From Micropterus salmoides (lineage: Eukaryota > Chordata > Actinopteri > Centrarchiformes > Centrarchidae), in contig NW_024041150.1 in the NCBI RefSeq assembly GCF_014851395.1, forward strand, positions 34,359,585 to 34,423,584: a DNA stretch of 64,000 nt. The letters are read 5' to 3'. The notes beneath the pieces are model-generated. The model searched no databases, had not been told where the DNA came from, and was given only the letters and a program-made list of their open reading frames with translations. Shown here one piece after another: positions 50,216 through 63,400 of this stretch. Within the stretch, counting starts at the first letter, position 1. Every line of letters begins with the position of its first letter. Made by a program: the position numbers and the translations under genes.

Positions 50216-53200
50216 GCTATAGGACCTGTAACCTGCCATGACAGCTATTTTTAGTAACTTATTAACTAAATGTTAACATTTTCTTGGCCAATATCAAATG
50301 CCACTTCATGTATCAGAACATATTGTTGCCATAAATCATGAAAACAAATTCTTTCAACAGGGTTGACATGCTGTCATTGCAGATGCAGATCTTAAGCTGC
50401 CAAATCAAACTAGAATAAAAATCTCTTAATTGGGAAGCAGGCCAAAGCAAGCTGCCAGGAGAGCTTCACATTCACTCTGGCAGATCTGCAACTCCAATGA
50501 AGTTCTACAAAAGACCCACTTCAAAGGGAAAATTCATCAGTTTAATGTTGATGGAAGGTAAAAAAACACTCAAAAATAAGAGACGTACTTCTAGAATTCT
50601 ACTGCAGATAAGAACTGCTGCATCAAATTAATCTTAAACATCTAACTCTTGTTTTTTGTTCATTTATCCACCGTTTAATACAAAGAAGAGCCACAAGATT
50701 ACAGCCAAATTACTATGTGTTATTTTGTTTCACAGTTACCTACACTAAAGAGAATGTCAGTGAAATATGTCGAGTGTTTAGGTGGTGGTAAAGTATGAAT
50801 ATTTGAGCGTTGCTTAATGGACTGTAGTAAAATGAGTATGTGCAAATAGCCAGTCTGGCTGTAATGGATGACACTAGCTAAACTTCAAACACAAAGTTCA
50901 CTGTTAATGTAAAAGGATAGTGTGAATATTTTGGTGTTGATTAATGGGATGCAGAAAAGAAAATGTGCACAATGCAATTCTGGCTGGTGTAAATCTTGTC
51001 ATAAAACACAGTAAATCTGTCTGCAGAGGAGGGGAAACCTTTCATAAATATGCATGGCACTGGGCAGAGTCAGTAACAGGCAAAATGAAATAAGTGAGGT
51101 GCAAATCTTCTTATTAGAGTACAATATATCTGCCTTCAGTTGAGTACAATACTGAGCTTTAAATATATAATACATAACTGACAAGGAGTGGCATTTGAAT
51201 ATTTTAGCATAGCAACAAAAAACCTTGACTTCCTTGATCTGTTGGATCGCAGACAGTTAATGGGGGCAGATATAATGACGTTTTTGCTATGTTTTAAAAA
51301 GGATGTGCCAATGCCTACTATGAACTGGAAGAAAAACATTCAACTCAGTGCACAGTAAAGAACATCGCTATGCTTACTAAATGCAAGTTGTTCACATCAT
51401 TTTACTGTGATTTATTTGTCAGAATTAAATAACCTTCTCTTGATAGAATGACAATTAATGGTGGGAAAAGGTAATATCCATACTTTACTGTAACCTGCTT
51501 AGCAACAGCGAATATATTGAATAATGATGTAAATACATCAAAATGGGTATAATGCTGATCATAATTAAGTTTATAGGTATTTTACTTGGACTTCAGATTA
51601 TGTGTAACCAGTAATTTTGTTTTTTGGTACTTGCTAACAGGCTAACCAAGGCTAATGGTGAGCTGTCCTCTTACCCCAAATCTAATTGGGATTGTAATCA
51701 TGCTGGTGTCTAACAACTGAAATACAACAATGTGTATGTGATGATTCGTTTGGGACAAAATACATTAGCACACACAACAGCAGATGCAACAGAAATCTGA
51801 AGTCTTAATAGAGTTGGATCAAGAAAATATTCCTGCTAAGAGGAGGCAATGTCAAAAGTAACTATCCTGTCCAAAAGTTTGTTTCCAAGAGCAGTATAGA
51901 ACATAGCATGGCACTGCAGAAAATGTGATTACCATAATAAATGTATTTTGTGCAACATGAAAGCTGCAACTTGCAACATGAGATATATTGTGCGAATGAG
52001 CCATGCATGCGTTTGCATGAACCATGTGGGGCAAATGTACCTAAAAATTGGTGAAGGACAATCATTTGTGAACCTTGAAGATGCCACCATTTTTGTAATC
52101 TGCGTGTTTGCTCACAAATCACTTTTGTGAAACAGGCCCCGGAGTTCAGACAGCCACAAATTTTAATATTCATAAGAAGCAGACCAGAAAAATGACTATT
52201 TGTCTGGTGTCTATCCAAGGGCAAAACCCACTGTAAGGACGTTTCATCAGTTGTTTGTTGAAAAGCCTAAATACAACATATGTTTACGTTAACCTGACAA
52301 GGACCTTTAGCGACCATGTGAAGTGGGATTCCTGTCTGTCAGGAGCAAAGGCGGAAATAGCGCGATGTTGTTTTAGAGCCACAGAGTTCTAAACCCAAAA
52401 CATGATCTTTCCCTAACCTCATCCAGGTAGTTATTCTTTCGGCCGCGAGGATGAAGGTTCCCTAACCATTATGAGGTTGCTGTTTTTAACCCAAATTATG
52501 ATCTTTTTCTACCAATCAATACTTACTTAATCATAGCAGTGGCAGATCAGGAATAGACCATGTGAAAAGTTTTTGGATAGTCATCCTGTCAATCAGAAAA
52601 CACTAACTGGTGTGATTTATAAAGGCGATGAGGTGCAACATATTAGTTTGGAGGACTTGTTGAATTTAAGTGGTCAAAATCAGAATGGGACTAACTATAA
52701 AGGAAGGCTGACATATTAAATCAAATTCGCTCATTGAAGTAAATTTGCACTCATGAGGAATCCAATCAGGAATGAAACGGTCGCAACACAGTCCATCATA
52801 TGAAGCGCCTGTATGCTAATCCTTCTATGGCGGGGTGTTGATGGTGAGAGGGAACACTGGCCGGATTTCACTGCTGTTCACTTAGTGACATAAATCTCAC
52901 ACAAATCTCGTTGGGGTATAGGGGGCCTGAATCTCTGTCGAAAACGCAGCAGATCCGTCTAACACCGGAGGACAACAGCCAGCTTCATAAATATGGAGGG
53001 CAGAGTGTTGAGGAGCGGGAAAGAGTATGAATATTTTACCGAGCTGGGGCCAGTGGGAGACTGACGGTGAGGCTGGCCACAGAGAGAGTACAGCTGGTTG
53101 CTTCAGTGTTATATAACACACACACAAACAGATGGACACACACATCACAAATGGACTCTGGTATACAAACTGAAAACATACACAGGGGGGCACACACATG

Positions 53201-53689
53201 GTTATACTGTTCATGACAGCAGGAAGCACACACACACACACACAGGCAGCAATGAACACATAAACACCAAGTGACATAAATTAACACAGACGACAGAAAA
53301 GATGAATGGCCACACACACATGCTCACTGGTCTCTTTCTCACACACATGCACACGCTCGTTGCTGTCGTCCACCCACGACTGCATTCATCCATCTTATTT
53401 TTATCATACGCAAGATGCCAGCTCGTCTGAGACAATAACGTGCTTAATACACACATAAACACTCTCACACGTGCAGTATAAAGATGTGGAAGTGGAGAAA
53501 AAAAAGGGAGAAGAGATGGAGAAAGATGTAGCAGGCGACATACTGTACTGTATAAGCTGTAGCTACACATTGTATATACACAGAGAAGAAGTAAAACAGG
53601 TATCCATAACGCTCTATTTTAGGATTTTGTTTTGTACTGTTTTAAGGATGAGTTCGGTTCGATACTATATTTTATTATTGTCAACAGAT

Positions 53690-54890
53690 CCCCTGAAAAA
53701 ACGAAAACCAATGATGAATTGATCCCGCTAGTAGCTTGTGAAGCCAAAGCCTGGCACGGCATTCATTCTCTAATTCGCATTCATTCTTCTGTGCCATAGA
53801 CCTCTTTTATCTAAAGACTATTAAAAACACATAAATGCAGGCGATTATTTCTTTCCCCCAAGGTTGTGGATGATTCACAATTTTAATCAACTACTTTCTG
53901 AAACCAAAACGTGACTGACCACTTCTAATGCTACCGTGCATATTGTCACAAAGAGCCATAAAAAGCAGAGTACAGACGATTAGTGCAGACAGCACAGAAC
54001 CTGAAAGTCTGCTCACTAACTCACCTGCTCCAACTGACAGGACATCAGCCTGATATCTACAGACAGCTGGCTATCTACCCAGCTGAGAGGCAGGAGCAGA
54101 CTGAAGAAGTACGTAGGTAGAATCTGCACACTGTCAATTCACCTCTCAAGATATTATCTTGTCAACAAATACGGTGAGCACAAATAAGGTGAAGTGTTAC
54201 CGCTAGATTCCCAATAAGTAAGTCAGAGCCTTCTGGCATGTGATGTGAATAGTTATACTATCAGCCACAGTGTGTACAACTATCACGACCAGAGGCAGCT
54301 AATGTAGCCAGATATCATCTAAACAACTGTCCGACATTGTAATAACTCAATAAATCAACGCTGTATACGTTGTGCAAAAAACAAAAATTGATTTAATTGA
54401 GACCCATTCAGAAGCCTCATTATCAAATCCTATGTGCACTGTCCCAATACTATCAATAGTATCTACAGCATCAATTGTGTATTAATCCACAGATTAAAGT
54501 AGACAAATAAAAAAAAATTTACTGTTTACCCATCCATCCATCCATCCATGCATCCATCCATCCATCGTCAACCGCTTATCCTGCGTACAGGGTCACAGGG
54601 GGCTGGAGCCAATCCCAGCTGACATCAGGCGAAAGCCGGGCTACACCCTGGACAGGTCGCCAGTCCATTGCAGGGCTGTTTGATTAATGTTTATAAAAAA
54701 CTACAATGGCCAGAAGTTTTGGCCAATTACTGAAACTATAAAGACCTGTCTTTAAAGATTTTCATTATCAGCGGGAGACGATGGGCTTGGGGCTGAGTGC
54801 CACAGGTTAGGGAAGTATTAAGAGATAGACGAACACTTTGTTGAATTTAATTGTTTCATGGAATTTTTCAACAGTAAGAAAAATTAATCC
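53690..54890. repeat. Interspersed repeat family X, copy 2, with nested insertion
   Basis: The left part (GAAAACCAATGATGAATTGATC, CTGTGCCATAGA, AAGACTATTAAAAACACAT) and the right part (GGGGCTGAGTGCCACAGGTTAG, GAGATAGACGAACAC) are shared with 25905-26400. The middle is longer, partly because of the CCATCC element at 54534-54680. Confidence 0.5.
54534..54680 (+). repeat. Teleost non-LTR 3' repeat, left half, inserted in another repeat
   Basis: (CCAT)n, CGTCAACCGCTTATCCTGCG, GGGGGCTGGAGCCAATCCC, AGCTGACATCAGGCGAAAGC and GGACAGGTCGCCAGTCCATTG, stopping at GCAGGGC. The next part of this family is what is seen at 50020-50215. Confidence 0.82.
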
Positions 54891-55814
54891 AGCATCCTCC
54901 TTTAAAGTTGAAGATAATCAGCATAATCTAAACACACAATGTGTTAAGACATTCATTTGTTAATTCATTCACCTTAGGTGTTTGTTAAAACTTGTCGTGC
55001 CATTCATGGTTCATTCAACTAAAAACCCACAGTGATCGTTTTAATGGAAGAGCTGGGCAAAGGGCGAGACAGCATGAGTCACACTGACAGAAAGAGAGAA
55101 AGACAACTAGCAGAGAGCAAAAGCAAGAGAGACAGTGTTACCTGAGAACAAATGGAAACCCTAGTTCCCTTGAGTGCTAATTTGCATAAACACACACACA
55201 CACAACAAACAAGAGGTTGATATTAAAATGAGAATGACGGCGTTCCACCTTAAAAAACAAAAACAAGGCAGAGTTACAACCACTGACTACTAAGTAAAAT
55301 GTAAACAGATGTCTTTGAATGCCTCTTTCTACACACAAACATTGCAGACATATAACCCTCAGTCGACACACACACACAATCACATATATCAACAGTGTTC
55401 ATCCTGTCCAATACACAAAATCCCAAATTCTACCTTAAATAACAACGCTGCAAGGTGAATCCAATACACACCATCAACAGTGTCCCCATGAGCTTACATG
55501 CACACACACCCTTCAGTACAATATAAACACCAGGTAGCAAGGGAAATTAAAACGCACACTGCATTTCTGCATGCTAACACACACACACACACACATTAAC
55601 CTTTAAGGCGTCCAACACACACCCATATCAACGCAGTCCAGCGCCACACACGCATGTAAACACTTTCCCACCCGCCTCCGCTTCTGCCTCCACACCTTTC
55701 CCACCCACTCAAACACAGCACCCACACACACACACACACACACACACAACACACACACACACTGCTTCCATCCATTCAGTGCTCCCCTCTCTCTTCCTCT
55801 CCATCCATCCTTAC

Positions 55815-56057
55815 CTTGCAGCAGGCTCTGGAGGTTGAGCTGCGCCTGCTGGTGCAGCTCCTCGACACACTCCGGCCTGCTCCACGAGCCGAACACGTTC
55901 ACGCTCTGTTGCCATGGAGACCTGAAGTGGGCCGCGCCGCTGCTGCTGCTGCTACCTCCACCTCCGCCGGCGCTGCTGCTATGGTTGCCGTCGTTGTGGC
56001 TGCTGATGCTGCTGCTGCCGCCGCGCCTGCCGCTCTCCGCCTCTAGACCGCTGGTGG
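55815..56057 (-). CDS. nhsl2: NHS-like protein 2, coding exon E2 (first exon visible)
   Basis: This exon of an NHS-family gene has 243 bases: two bases finishing a split codon, 80 codons, and one base of the next. The acceptor reads ctccctccag and the donor gtaagg. The protein ends in the family motif seen as FRSPWQQSVNVFGSW, then RPECVEELHQQAQLNLQSLLQ (split here only for length). From memory, human NHSL2 has a closely similar W-Q-P-VNVF / VEEL-EAQLNLQSLLQ block, and that is the basis of the paralogue call. Between the short start LEAES and this block lies a low-complexity Ser/Gly run, encoded by GCT/GCC-type trinucleotides on the + strand, that looks like a lineage-specific insert. The exon upstream, with the start codon and WAVE-homology region, is not in the window. 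Alternatives are nhsl1 or a teleost duplicate; membership in the NHS family is very secure. Confidence 0.88.
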
Positions 56058-56990
56058 CTGGAGGGAGAGGGAGGAAAGAGAGAGAGAAGATGGAGGGAAA
56101 ATGTTGAGGAAGTGATGGACGGAGGGAGGAGAGAGGGGAGGGTATGAGAGGGATGGAAATAAGATTATTGAGAGCGAGTTGGGAAAAAAAGAAGGAGAAA
56201 AATAGAGGAGAGAAAGGGAAGAAGAAGGACATGAGAGGCAAGGAGGGAAGGAAGAAAAGGGGCAACAAGGTGGATGGCGAGAGAGGGGATGAAAGAGAGA
56301 AAGGAGGGAAGAACGTAAAAAGGTGGAGAGAAAGGAGGAGGGGAGGGGGACAAAAGAGAAGAATGATTAGGGGAGTGAGTTAAGAAATTAGATGTGGAAG
56401 ATTTGGGGGAAATGGAAAAAAGAGAGGGATAGAGAAGGTGAAAAGAAGGGATGGGAGAGGAGGAAGAGAGAGAAAAAAATCACACGTAAATAAAAATGTA
56501 TGAATTTGCATAACTAATACCCAGAGACGTAGATTACATAATGCAGTGTGTTGTCAGGGAGAACAAGGACTGAGGAAGGAAGGAGGGAGGGAAGGAGGGA
56601 GGGTGAAAAAAAGAAACAGGGATTAGAGAGAAAATGAGGGAGGGATGGACTGGGAGAGAGGTAGAGAACAGATTTGGAGGGGAATCAGAGAGAGGGAGCA
56701 CTTAATTAGGAGGGGAAAAGAGTGGGAGGAAGATAGAGGGAAAGTCATGGGAGGAGATAGAGGGAGGGAGGTAGGGAGAGAAGGAGGGATTAGGGCAGGG
56801 AGGTATGACAGGAGAAAAAAGAGACAAATTGTGATTGTGGCAGTAGGGAGAGAAAGAAGAACAAGAGAAGGAGGAGGAGGGAAAGGGCGATGACATTTAA
56901 AGGGAGGAGAACAGAGGAATGAAGGCAGAAAGGAGGGAGTTTGTGTGATTTAAAAAAAAGGGGGGGGGAGGATTAAGAAAAAGGGAAGGA
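56058..56990. repeat. Long polypurine tract next to E2, in two blocks
   Basis: Block 56058-56470 and block 56555-56990 are almost pure A/G on the + strand, so the transcript has a very long pyrimidine tract before the E2 acceptor. Between them is a short AT-rich stretch. Several GGGAGGG clusters could form G-quadruplexes on the template strand. Open frames here on either strand are low complexity. Confidence 0.9.
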
Positions 56991-57549
56991 AATGTTGGCC
57001 CCTGTCACTATCAAACCTCCAACACAAACAGACAATCAAAACAAATCATCCCGAGCGATCGCAAATGGCCATTCAACGTCGACATGAATGAGGCGCTGCC
57101 TTGAATCAGCGGTGATGAAATAATTTGACACTTCCAGCAGCTGATAAAACATGACTAACAAACACAGGAAATCCCAAATGTGACAGCGGTCGCTGTCCAA
57201 CTGAGCTGTCAGGCGTTTTGAAAGAAACGCACAAACTTTCTGAGCGAGAACACAAGACACTTAAATCATTCACATTATTAGTTCTGACGGTCACGTGGCC
57301 ATGCAGTGTCAAGTGGGAGGTAGTGGAGTAAGTCAAGGTAACCAGCATTGCTTCTTGTGTGTCAGTTTATTCCCACTCACCAAGCTTACATTGATAATTA
57401 ACAATCCCGCAAATTCACTAATTTAATATTGAAACTGAGCATCTTGTGTTCACCTAGCTGAACAGATTTAACAAAAAACTATAAATAGGACAACATTAGC
57501 TTCTATTTATTTACATGCCAAAAGCAGGAGTCTGTCATCAAAATCTACT

Positions 57550-57790
57550 TTAGGAGGCATCTTTCAGTTTTTGTGCACCATATTCTATATGTGGAACAAA
57601 CTCCCAGAACTCCCTGTCACTTCTTTTAAATCAAAGCTGAAGATTTTTCTGTTTGCCGCTGCCTTTTTTATTAAATCAAATTTCAGGCTTTTGATTAATA
57701 TCTTACACTGCATGGTAACTTTCACTCTCTACTGTTTTATCAAAAGCATCAAAATGTTTTTTTCATTGCCGGTGAAACAGTATGTTTCAC
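57550..57790 (+). repeat. LINE ORF C-terminal remnant
   Basis: The plus-strand frame reads YMWNKLPELPVTSFKSKLK then IFLF, like the LWN-LP-SFK-LK-LF ending of fish non-LTR retrotransposon polyproteins. The flanking bases (GGAACAAACTCCCAGAACTCC, TTCTTTTAAATCAAAGCTGAAG) match a common fish repeat. Only a fragment remains, without the RT motif. Confidence 0.55.
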
Positions 57791-60202
57791 TTAAATGTCA
57801 CATCCCAAAAAAAAACAAAAACAAAACCAAGATTCTAATGTGCACGTAATTGTACTCACTAACAACTTCCAACTGCTTTGTACGTCAAACACACATGACT
57901 GTACAAGTAAAATTTAAACGAGTAAACCTGACTAAATTATCCATCTCTAGATATCATTCAAACGTGGTGTAAACCAGACATCATTACTTACTTACACCTC
58001 ACTGTCTTTATATGATGGTATAATGAACCTTGTTATCTCTCAGGCTTCAGTTTATTTCATGTTTTTCTCCAGTGTAACATTAAAAGATCTTCCAAAGCAC
58101 TTCGCAGATCACCGGTGACAAAGGCAGGATGATCTCCCCTTCGGCTAGGATTGATTTTCCTGTAACAGAAATGTCAATTCCTGCTACAGGAAATACAGTA
58201 TTTGTCCATCTCAGAGTGTTCCTAAGACACTGACGCACCAACTACTGCTCAATAAACTGCTTTGGTTCCTCAGCTAAATACCAAAAACTCTAAATATACG
58301 GACTCCGACATGTGTGGGGGAAGTATCTCTGAGGGGAATGCATAGAAACTACTGAAAGAAACTACTGAAAAAAAAGTTTCAATTTTAAGAACACTCAGTT
58401 CCCAGCAGACGGACGTGCAGACAGTTACTCTGCAGTGGATCCGCCGGCACTATCACGTCTTGTTCGCTCTGAAGCAGCCGTCTCCTCTCACAAAACCCGC
58501 CGTACTGTATGGAATCACAATTTCACCCTCCCAGCTACCGGCTTCATCTTCCTAAGCTGCTTTCACAGAATCGGCTCCCACCAGAGAGAGCCACTGTTTA
58601 TGATACAGAAGTGCACGTCAGTTAGCATCAGCCGCAGAGAAGAGATAAAAGGCAATCATGCATGATTTATAACGTACTGTAGAATAGACATATATTGTCA
58701 CCATGGAGCCTATGCTATTTTACTTTTTTCTCTCCATTTGGAGCCTTAAATACACAATTTTGAGTAAGTCTACAGCACCTTCTGTTGCATTGTTTCTTTC
58801 TTAAGCTAATCTGAGTTTACTGGATGTACGTATTGTGTTGTGGGTCTGGCTGCAAACTAAATCTCCCATTAGAGACCTTGAGTTTGAAGTGGAGGCTCAA
58901 CCAGCAGATTATACTTGTGTTTTTCCACATTTTTCAGTCTACAGTATTTCAAGCAGGAAAACAAACTTTTGCACCTGCAGTAATGTATTTGTTGTTGTGA
59001 CCATTTCTTTAAATCCTACATTCAAAACAACTTATATAAATAACATATGTTCAAAATAAATTTTCAGCTGTTTTCAGCATTTGAATATCTACTGATATTT
59101 ATTAATAAGACATATTTTGGTACAACATTTAAGCAAACTGTGGTACTTTGATGTTTGCAGTTTGTGGCACGATCTGCGCTGTATAAGTGTGCAAACCAGG
59201 ATGCTTAATTGCAACTGTAAGGTAGCCACATCAATTACTTTTAGGTTTCTTCATAACTTGAGCATGTTAAGTAACTCTTTGTGATGGTGTAATGAAAGCA
59301 GGTAAATACCATACAGACGAGAGATTCAGTGCAAATCCTTACATTGTGTTAGCAGACTACTGGGTCAAATAGATGGGGAAAATGAGAAATACCACCAATG
59401 AGAAAAACCTCCAAGCATGTAGAGATATTTTGTCCCATATCTTAAAATGTGACTAAGTTGAGCGCTCACTGGGAACATCTTTTCAAAACGCTGGCTTCCT
59501 TTTGTCATTGTATACAATAAAAAAGGCAGCACTCTTAAGATCGCTCAGAGCGGCGTAAGTACCTAAACCGGGAACTGAAAAAATAAGATGTTCCAGCCTT
59601 AGTAAAAGCAAAGCACTTCAGGTTTTCTACAGCTACATAAAAATCGTGAAGCAGATGATGTGTTCAGGTATACAGTACAGTAAGGCTTTATTCAAAACTG
59701 CCTACTAATTTGGCCTAAATGCAGAAGTATGCAGTATGCAGAAGGCAAACAAAAGGATGTGAGGATGTTGTACTGATGCTGACTTTTGTCATCTTATTTT
59801 AATCAGGCAGTCTCTACAACTGGTGCAGCATCCCTGTGTCAGTGGTAGGCAAGGAGGAATACAACGGATTTGTCCCAAAAATATAACATTAGATTTAAGT
59901 TATGTATTTTGTTGTGTTTTCTTACTGACAGCTCGCTAAGGTTAACGCTGCTGTCTTAGAGATTTCCAACATTAATAAGGGTTATGTTTTTGTTATGGGT
60001 AGTAGGACAAATTTTGGTAGCTATAGGTCAAACGTTACATTTGTTACAGATCAGCTGTAGCCTTGTTCCCCTTAAACAAGATTAAATGAAATGTTAAAAA
60101 AATGTTGTAAAGTGGTACTTATATTTACTGCAATACCTACGATTTATTCTGCATAGGCTACCGCGGTCGGCGGTATGTAGTGGGTAGTTCCGAATACAGC
60201 CT

Positions 60203-60400
60203 ATAGCCGCGTTTCCACCTAAGGAACTATATCCTGAAACTAGGAATCTTTGGAGGAACTCCACCGCAGGGACCAGGGTCTAAATGTAGTTGTAGGAGCT
60301 TTATTTTACCCCCCAAAAAGTCCCTACTCAGAGGGTTGTACTTTCCGAAAGTACCGGTACTTTCAGTGGGTGGGGCTTGCCTTGCAGTGAATTTCTGGAA
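60203..60400. repeat. Probable teleost MITE (GCGTTTCCACC ... AAAAAGTCCCTACTC)
   Basis: CCGCGTTTCCACCTAAGGAAC, ACCCCCCAAAAAGTCCCTAC and CTTTCCGAAAGTACCGGTAC resemble a repeat seen in many fish genomes. The call rests on memory only. Confidence 0.5.
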
Positions 60401-63400
60401 CACAGACGTGAGTCCTGCAGCTGAACTGCAGCTCTTGTCTGCTGAAATGTTTTAATAACCTTCCAAACTGTCGCAATTTTATTCTTGTGTTGGTTTCTCT
60501 GTGCTGGAGTCATTTTATGAACTTGATGGTTTTGTCCAGTTTGTTATTAAATTTTTAGTTTTTCATTATATTCCAATCAAATCTGATATTCGTTTACAAA
60601 TTTTGCTCATGGTTAGTGGTTAATAAAGAGTGATTGTTTTCATTATAAAGCAGTTCCAAACACATACGTAAACTAAAAGGGTTGTAAAGATATATCTTAA
60701 ACATTAGCCGTGCCTGTGCCCCACCATGGACTGGACACATAACTACTCTGGCTTTGCAGTTGCTGAATCAAATACAGTTTTTTTAAGATGCGGGACTTCA
60801 AAAAGTTAAATATATTATCTTGTGTGGGTGAGTGTGCTTCTGTGTGAGTAAGTCACACAAGCCTCAGGAGTTTTTGAAAATGTGGCACAAATTACTGTAA
60901 ATACACCATCTAGAAAAAGAGAGACAGAGACAGAGATAGGGAGGAAGGGGGAGGGAGTATTAACTACCTTAGTGGCTGTCATACCTTTGAGACATCCCTG
61001 TTTCTGTGACTGTGTGCTTAGGATTTTTCACTGTTCTCACTGCACATCAGTACAACAGCTATCTAACAAGATTTTTCACAGGAAGCCTCACAGGATTCAG
61101 GCTGAAATCTGATACACACCACCACTGCTGCAGTGCAATGGCATTAGAAACCAAAGGGTAGCTCCAAAAAACTGTACATCAGGAAGACCATAGATTAAGC
61201 TTATACGCTTTCCAGAAATGTCCATGTTGTTTCCACATTATCACTTAAAGCTCATGAACACATCAAAGTGGTAAGAATGACTTCCCAACTCGGGAAATGG
61301 CACCACTAGAGGAGCACGTGAATGCAGCATAAATGACAGAACTGTGAACTTCTCTTCCTCAGTAAGTTCCTCTTCGTCAGCCATGACAGCTAAGACATAA
61401 GAAGAAGTCAACCTGTCACTTGACACAAAATCATGAAAGAAGACAACCTGTCAAAGTTGAAAAGAAGAGAAAATTCAGTGCACTGGCCATGATGTGCCAA
61501 TCAGGGAGAAGGTCCTGAAGAAATACACTCCTTTTGAGGGGTGTTTATGTTAGAAAAAAGGACAGTAGAAGCTGACTCACAGTCTAAGCAGTATTTGCAG
61601 AACCTAAAAAGTCAGACAATTAAGCTAGCGACTTACAGTCTCAGAGGTATTGACAGAAGCAAAAATGTTAGCAAAAAAACAGATAGTGACTCACATGCAG
61701 TGCCTCAATATGCATTCTTTCATACTTACGCTTGATATTTTGAGTGACAATTATTACCTGGATGGTGTACTCGTAACAGTCAAAAAGTTGAGTGAGGAAC
61801 GCTGGACACTTCTCACTCTGAATGGTTGCATTTTGGCTACGTAGTGGAAGGGTAGCAGTAATTTGGCAGTAATGCTCTGTCCGTCTCACAGTCTAAGCAA
61901 TAGGCTAGTGACCAATGCTAAAAAGTTAGCTACCTTAGCTAGCAAATCAAAGTCTGAGCAGTATTGAGAGTAACTAAAAAGTTAACTAACTTAGCTGACT
62001 TAATTTTCTGACCTCAACATGCTTTCAAACCTGGGAGCGGATGGCACAGACTGTTTTGACGGATACAAGAGACAGAGGAGTCTTCGGGGGGGCTTGTTTC
62101 CTTTGAGGTTCTCAATTAATTCTTGATTAAAACTTGAGCAGCAGCGAAGCACAGCCACCCATTTATACAGAGCACAGAGCCTCCGCCACTCTTTTTCCTT
62201 CCTCCCTTATGTAACCATGGTGGCATGAAAAAGAAAGAAGATGGAGGAGAGACACAAGCCTCTGGGTATCACTGTACAAATTTAAGGGGGTGGGGGGGGG
62301 CGGTCTTTTTAGAGTAAAAGAGAAAAGGTGGTTCTACAGAGAAATGCATTGCAGTGGATTGTTAGTGTTCAGAGCATGAATGCCAAGTTCAAGATCACTG
62401 GTTCAATTCCAATGAAGCCAACATGCTTGTTCACCATCATGTCATGTCAAATTTCTGTTGAGCATAATAGCGACAATTTTAAGTCATCAGTGAATCCTGG
62501 TTTGGAGAAAGTCAGAAATATCCCAGTTTACATTAGAGTCAAAAATACCAAAGGAGTTGCAAATTTGTGTTTTCAAAGTGTGTTTTAAATTACTATGAAG
62601 GACTTAAAATCAACCTTCTTCATTGGCTTTTAAGCCAAATCAGTAAATATCAAAAACAATGATTCTTAGGTACATGCGCCATATTCATCTCTTACCAAAA
62701 GTAAAATTGTCAGCCTGGGTGTAGTTACTCGTTAACAATACAGCAAAGGAATAAATGTCTCTGTGGAATGAAAATGAAGAATAATAATTTGGGCACGATA
62801 AGTAAGTCTGAGTGCTTAAATGGTGACAGTTTAGCAATATTTGTTCAGACAGCAAAACAACATGTTGAGTACAAGATGGACAGACTTTTGACAGGGAAAA
62901 GCAAAGCAGGTGATGCTCATCAAGCAAACACTTCACATCCAAAATACGAAGAAGCCTATCTTGCGCTCAAGTTCACTACCAGTGTAGAGCCTCATGTTTG
63001 TGTCTAAAACTCAGGCAGTTTGGGCAACGTTTTGTGATTTGCACGGCAGAAGAAAAACCACCGACAGATGGAGTCCCCATTCTTAATTCCGCCTACAAAG
63101 GTCTGATTGAGATGTGGGCAGCGAGTCAGAGGTCTGGAACCAAGACGGAACCTAATGAGAAACGTGTGTGAAATGCAGTAAATGTTCTTGATGATATTAT
63201 TGGAATCAAATTCAAGACGGGAAAAAAAAGTTTTGGAAAAACTGACTTTGAGGAATGGTTTTAATATCTTCAAAGCATCATAACATGCATGGTTTGGAGC
63301 TGAGTGGGACCTACAAAGTCAGTCACAAAATTTATCCTGGTGATGAGGGAGCGCACCCATTGACCTCCCCGCTCTCAATACACCCTGACAGAAAGGAAGA

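Larger units (their letters stand above)
36242..55814 (-). other. nhsl2 intron E2-E3 (19.6 kb)
   Basis: The largest intron. It contains the DNA-transposon-like repeat at 37778-38653, a perfect palindrome at 40653-40691, a purine tract at 41480-42090, a MITE at 42940-43386, a repeat at 46265-46560, a SINE at 47634-47884, and non-LTR pieces at 50000-50215 and 54534-54680. Family X copy 2 lies at 53690-54890. CA runs occur at 36850-36874, 43722-43743, 53224-53245 and several places between 55190 and 55760. The remaining sequence is AT-rich and unremarkable. Confidence 0.8.

Noticed and set aside
55603..55814. Extension of the E2 frame (CVCVCVCVCV region)
   Set aside because: The bases are intronic CA repeats past a good GTAAGG donor.
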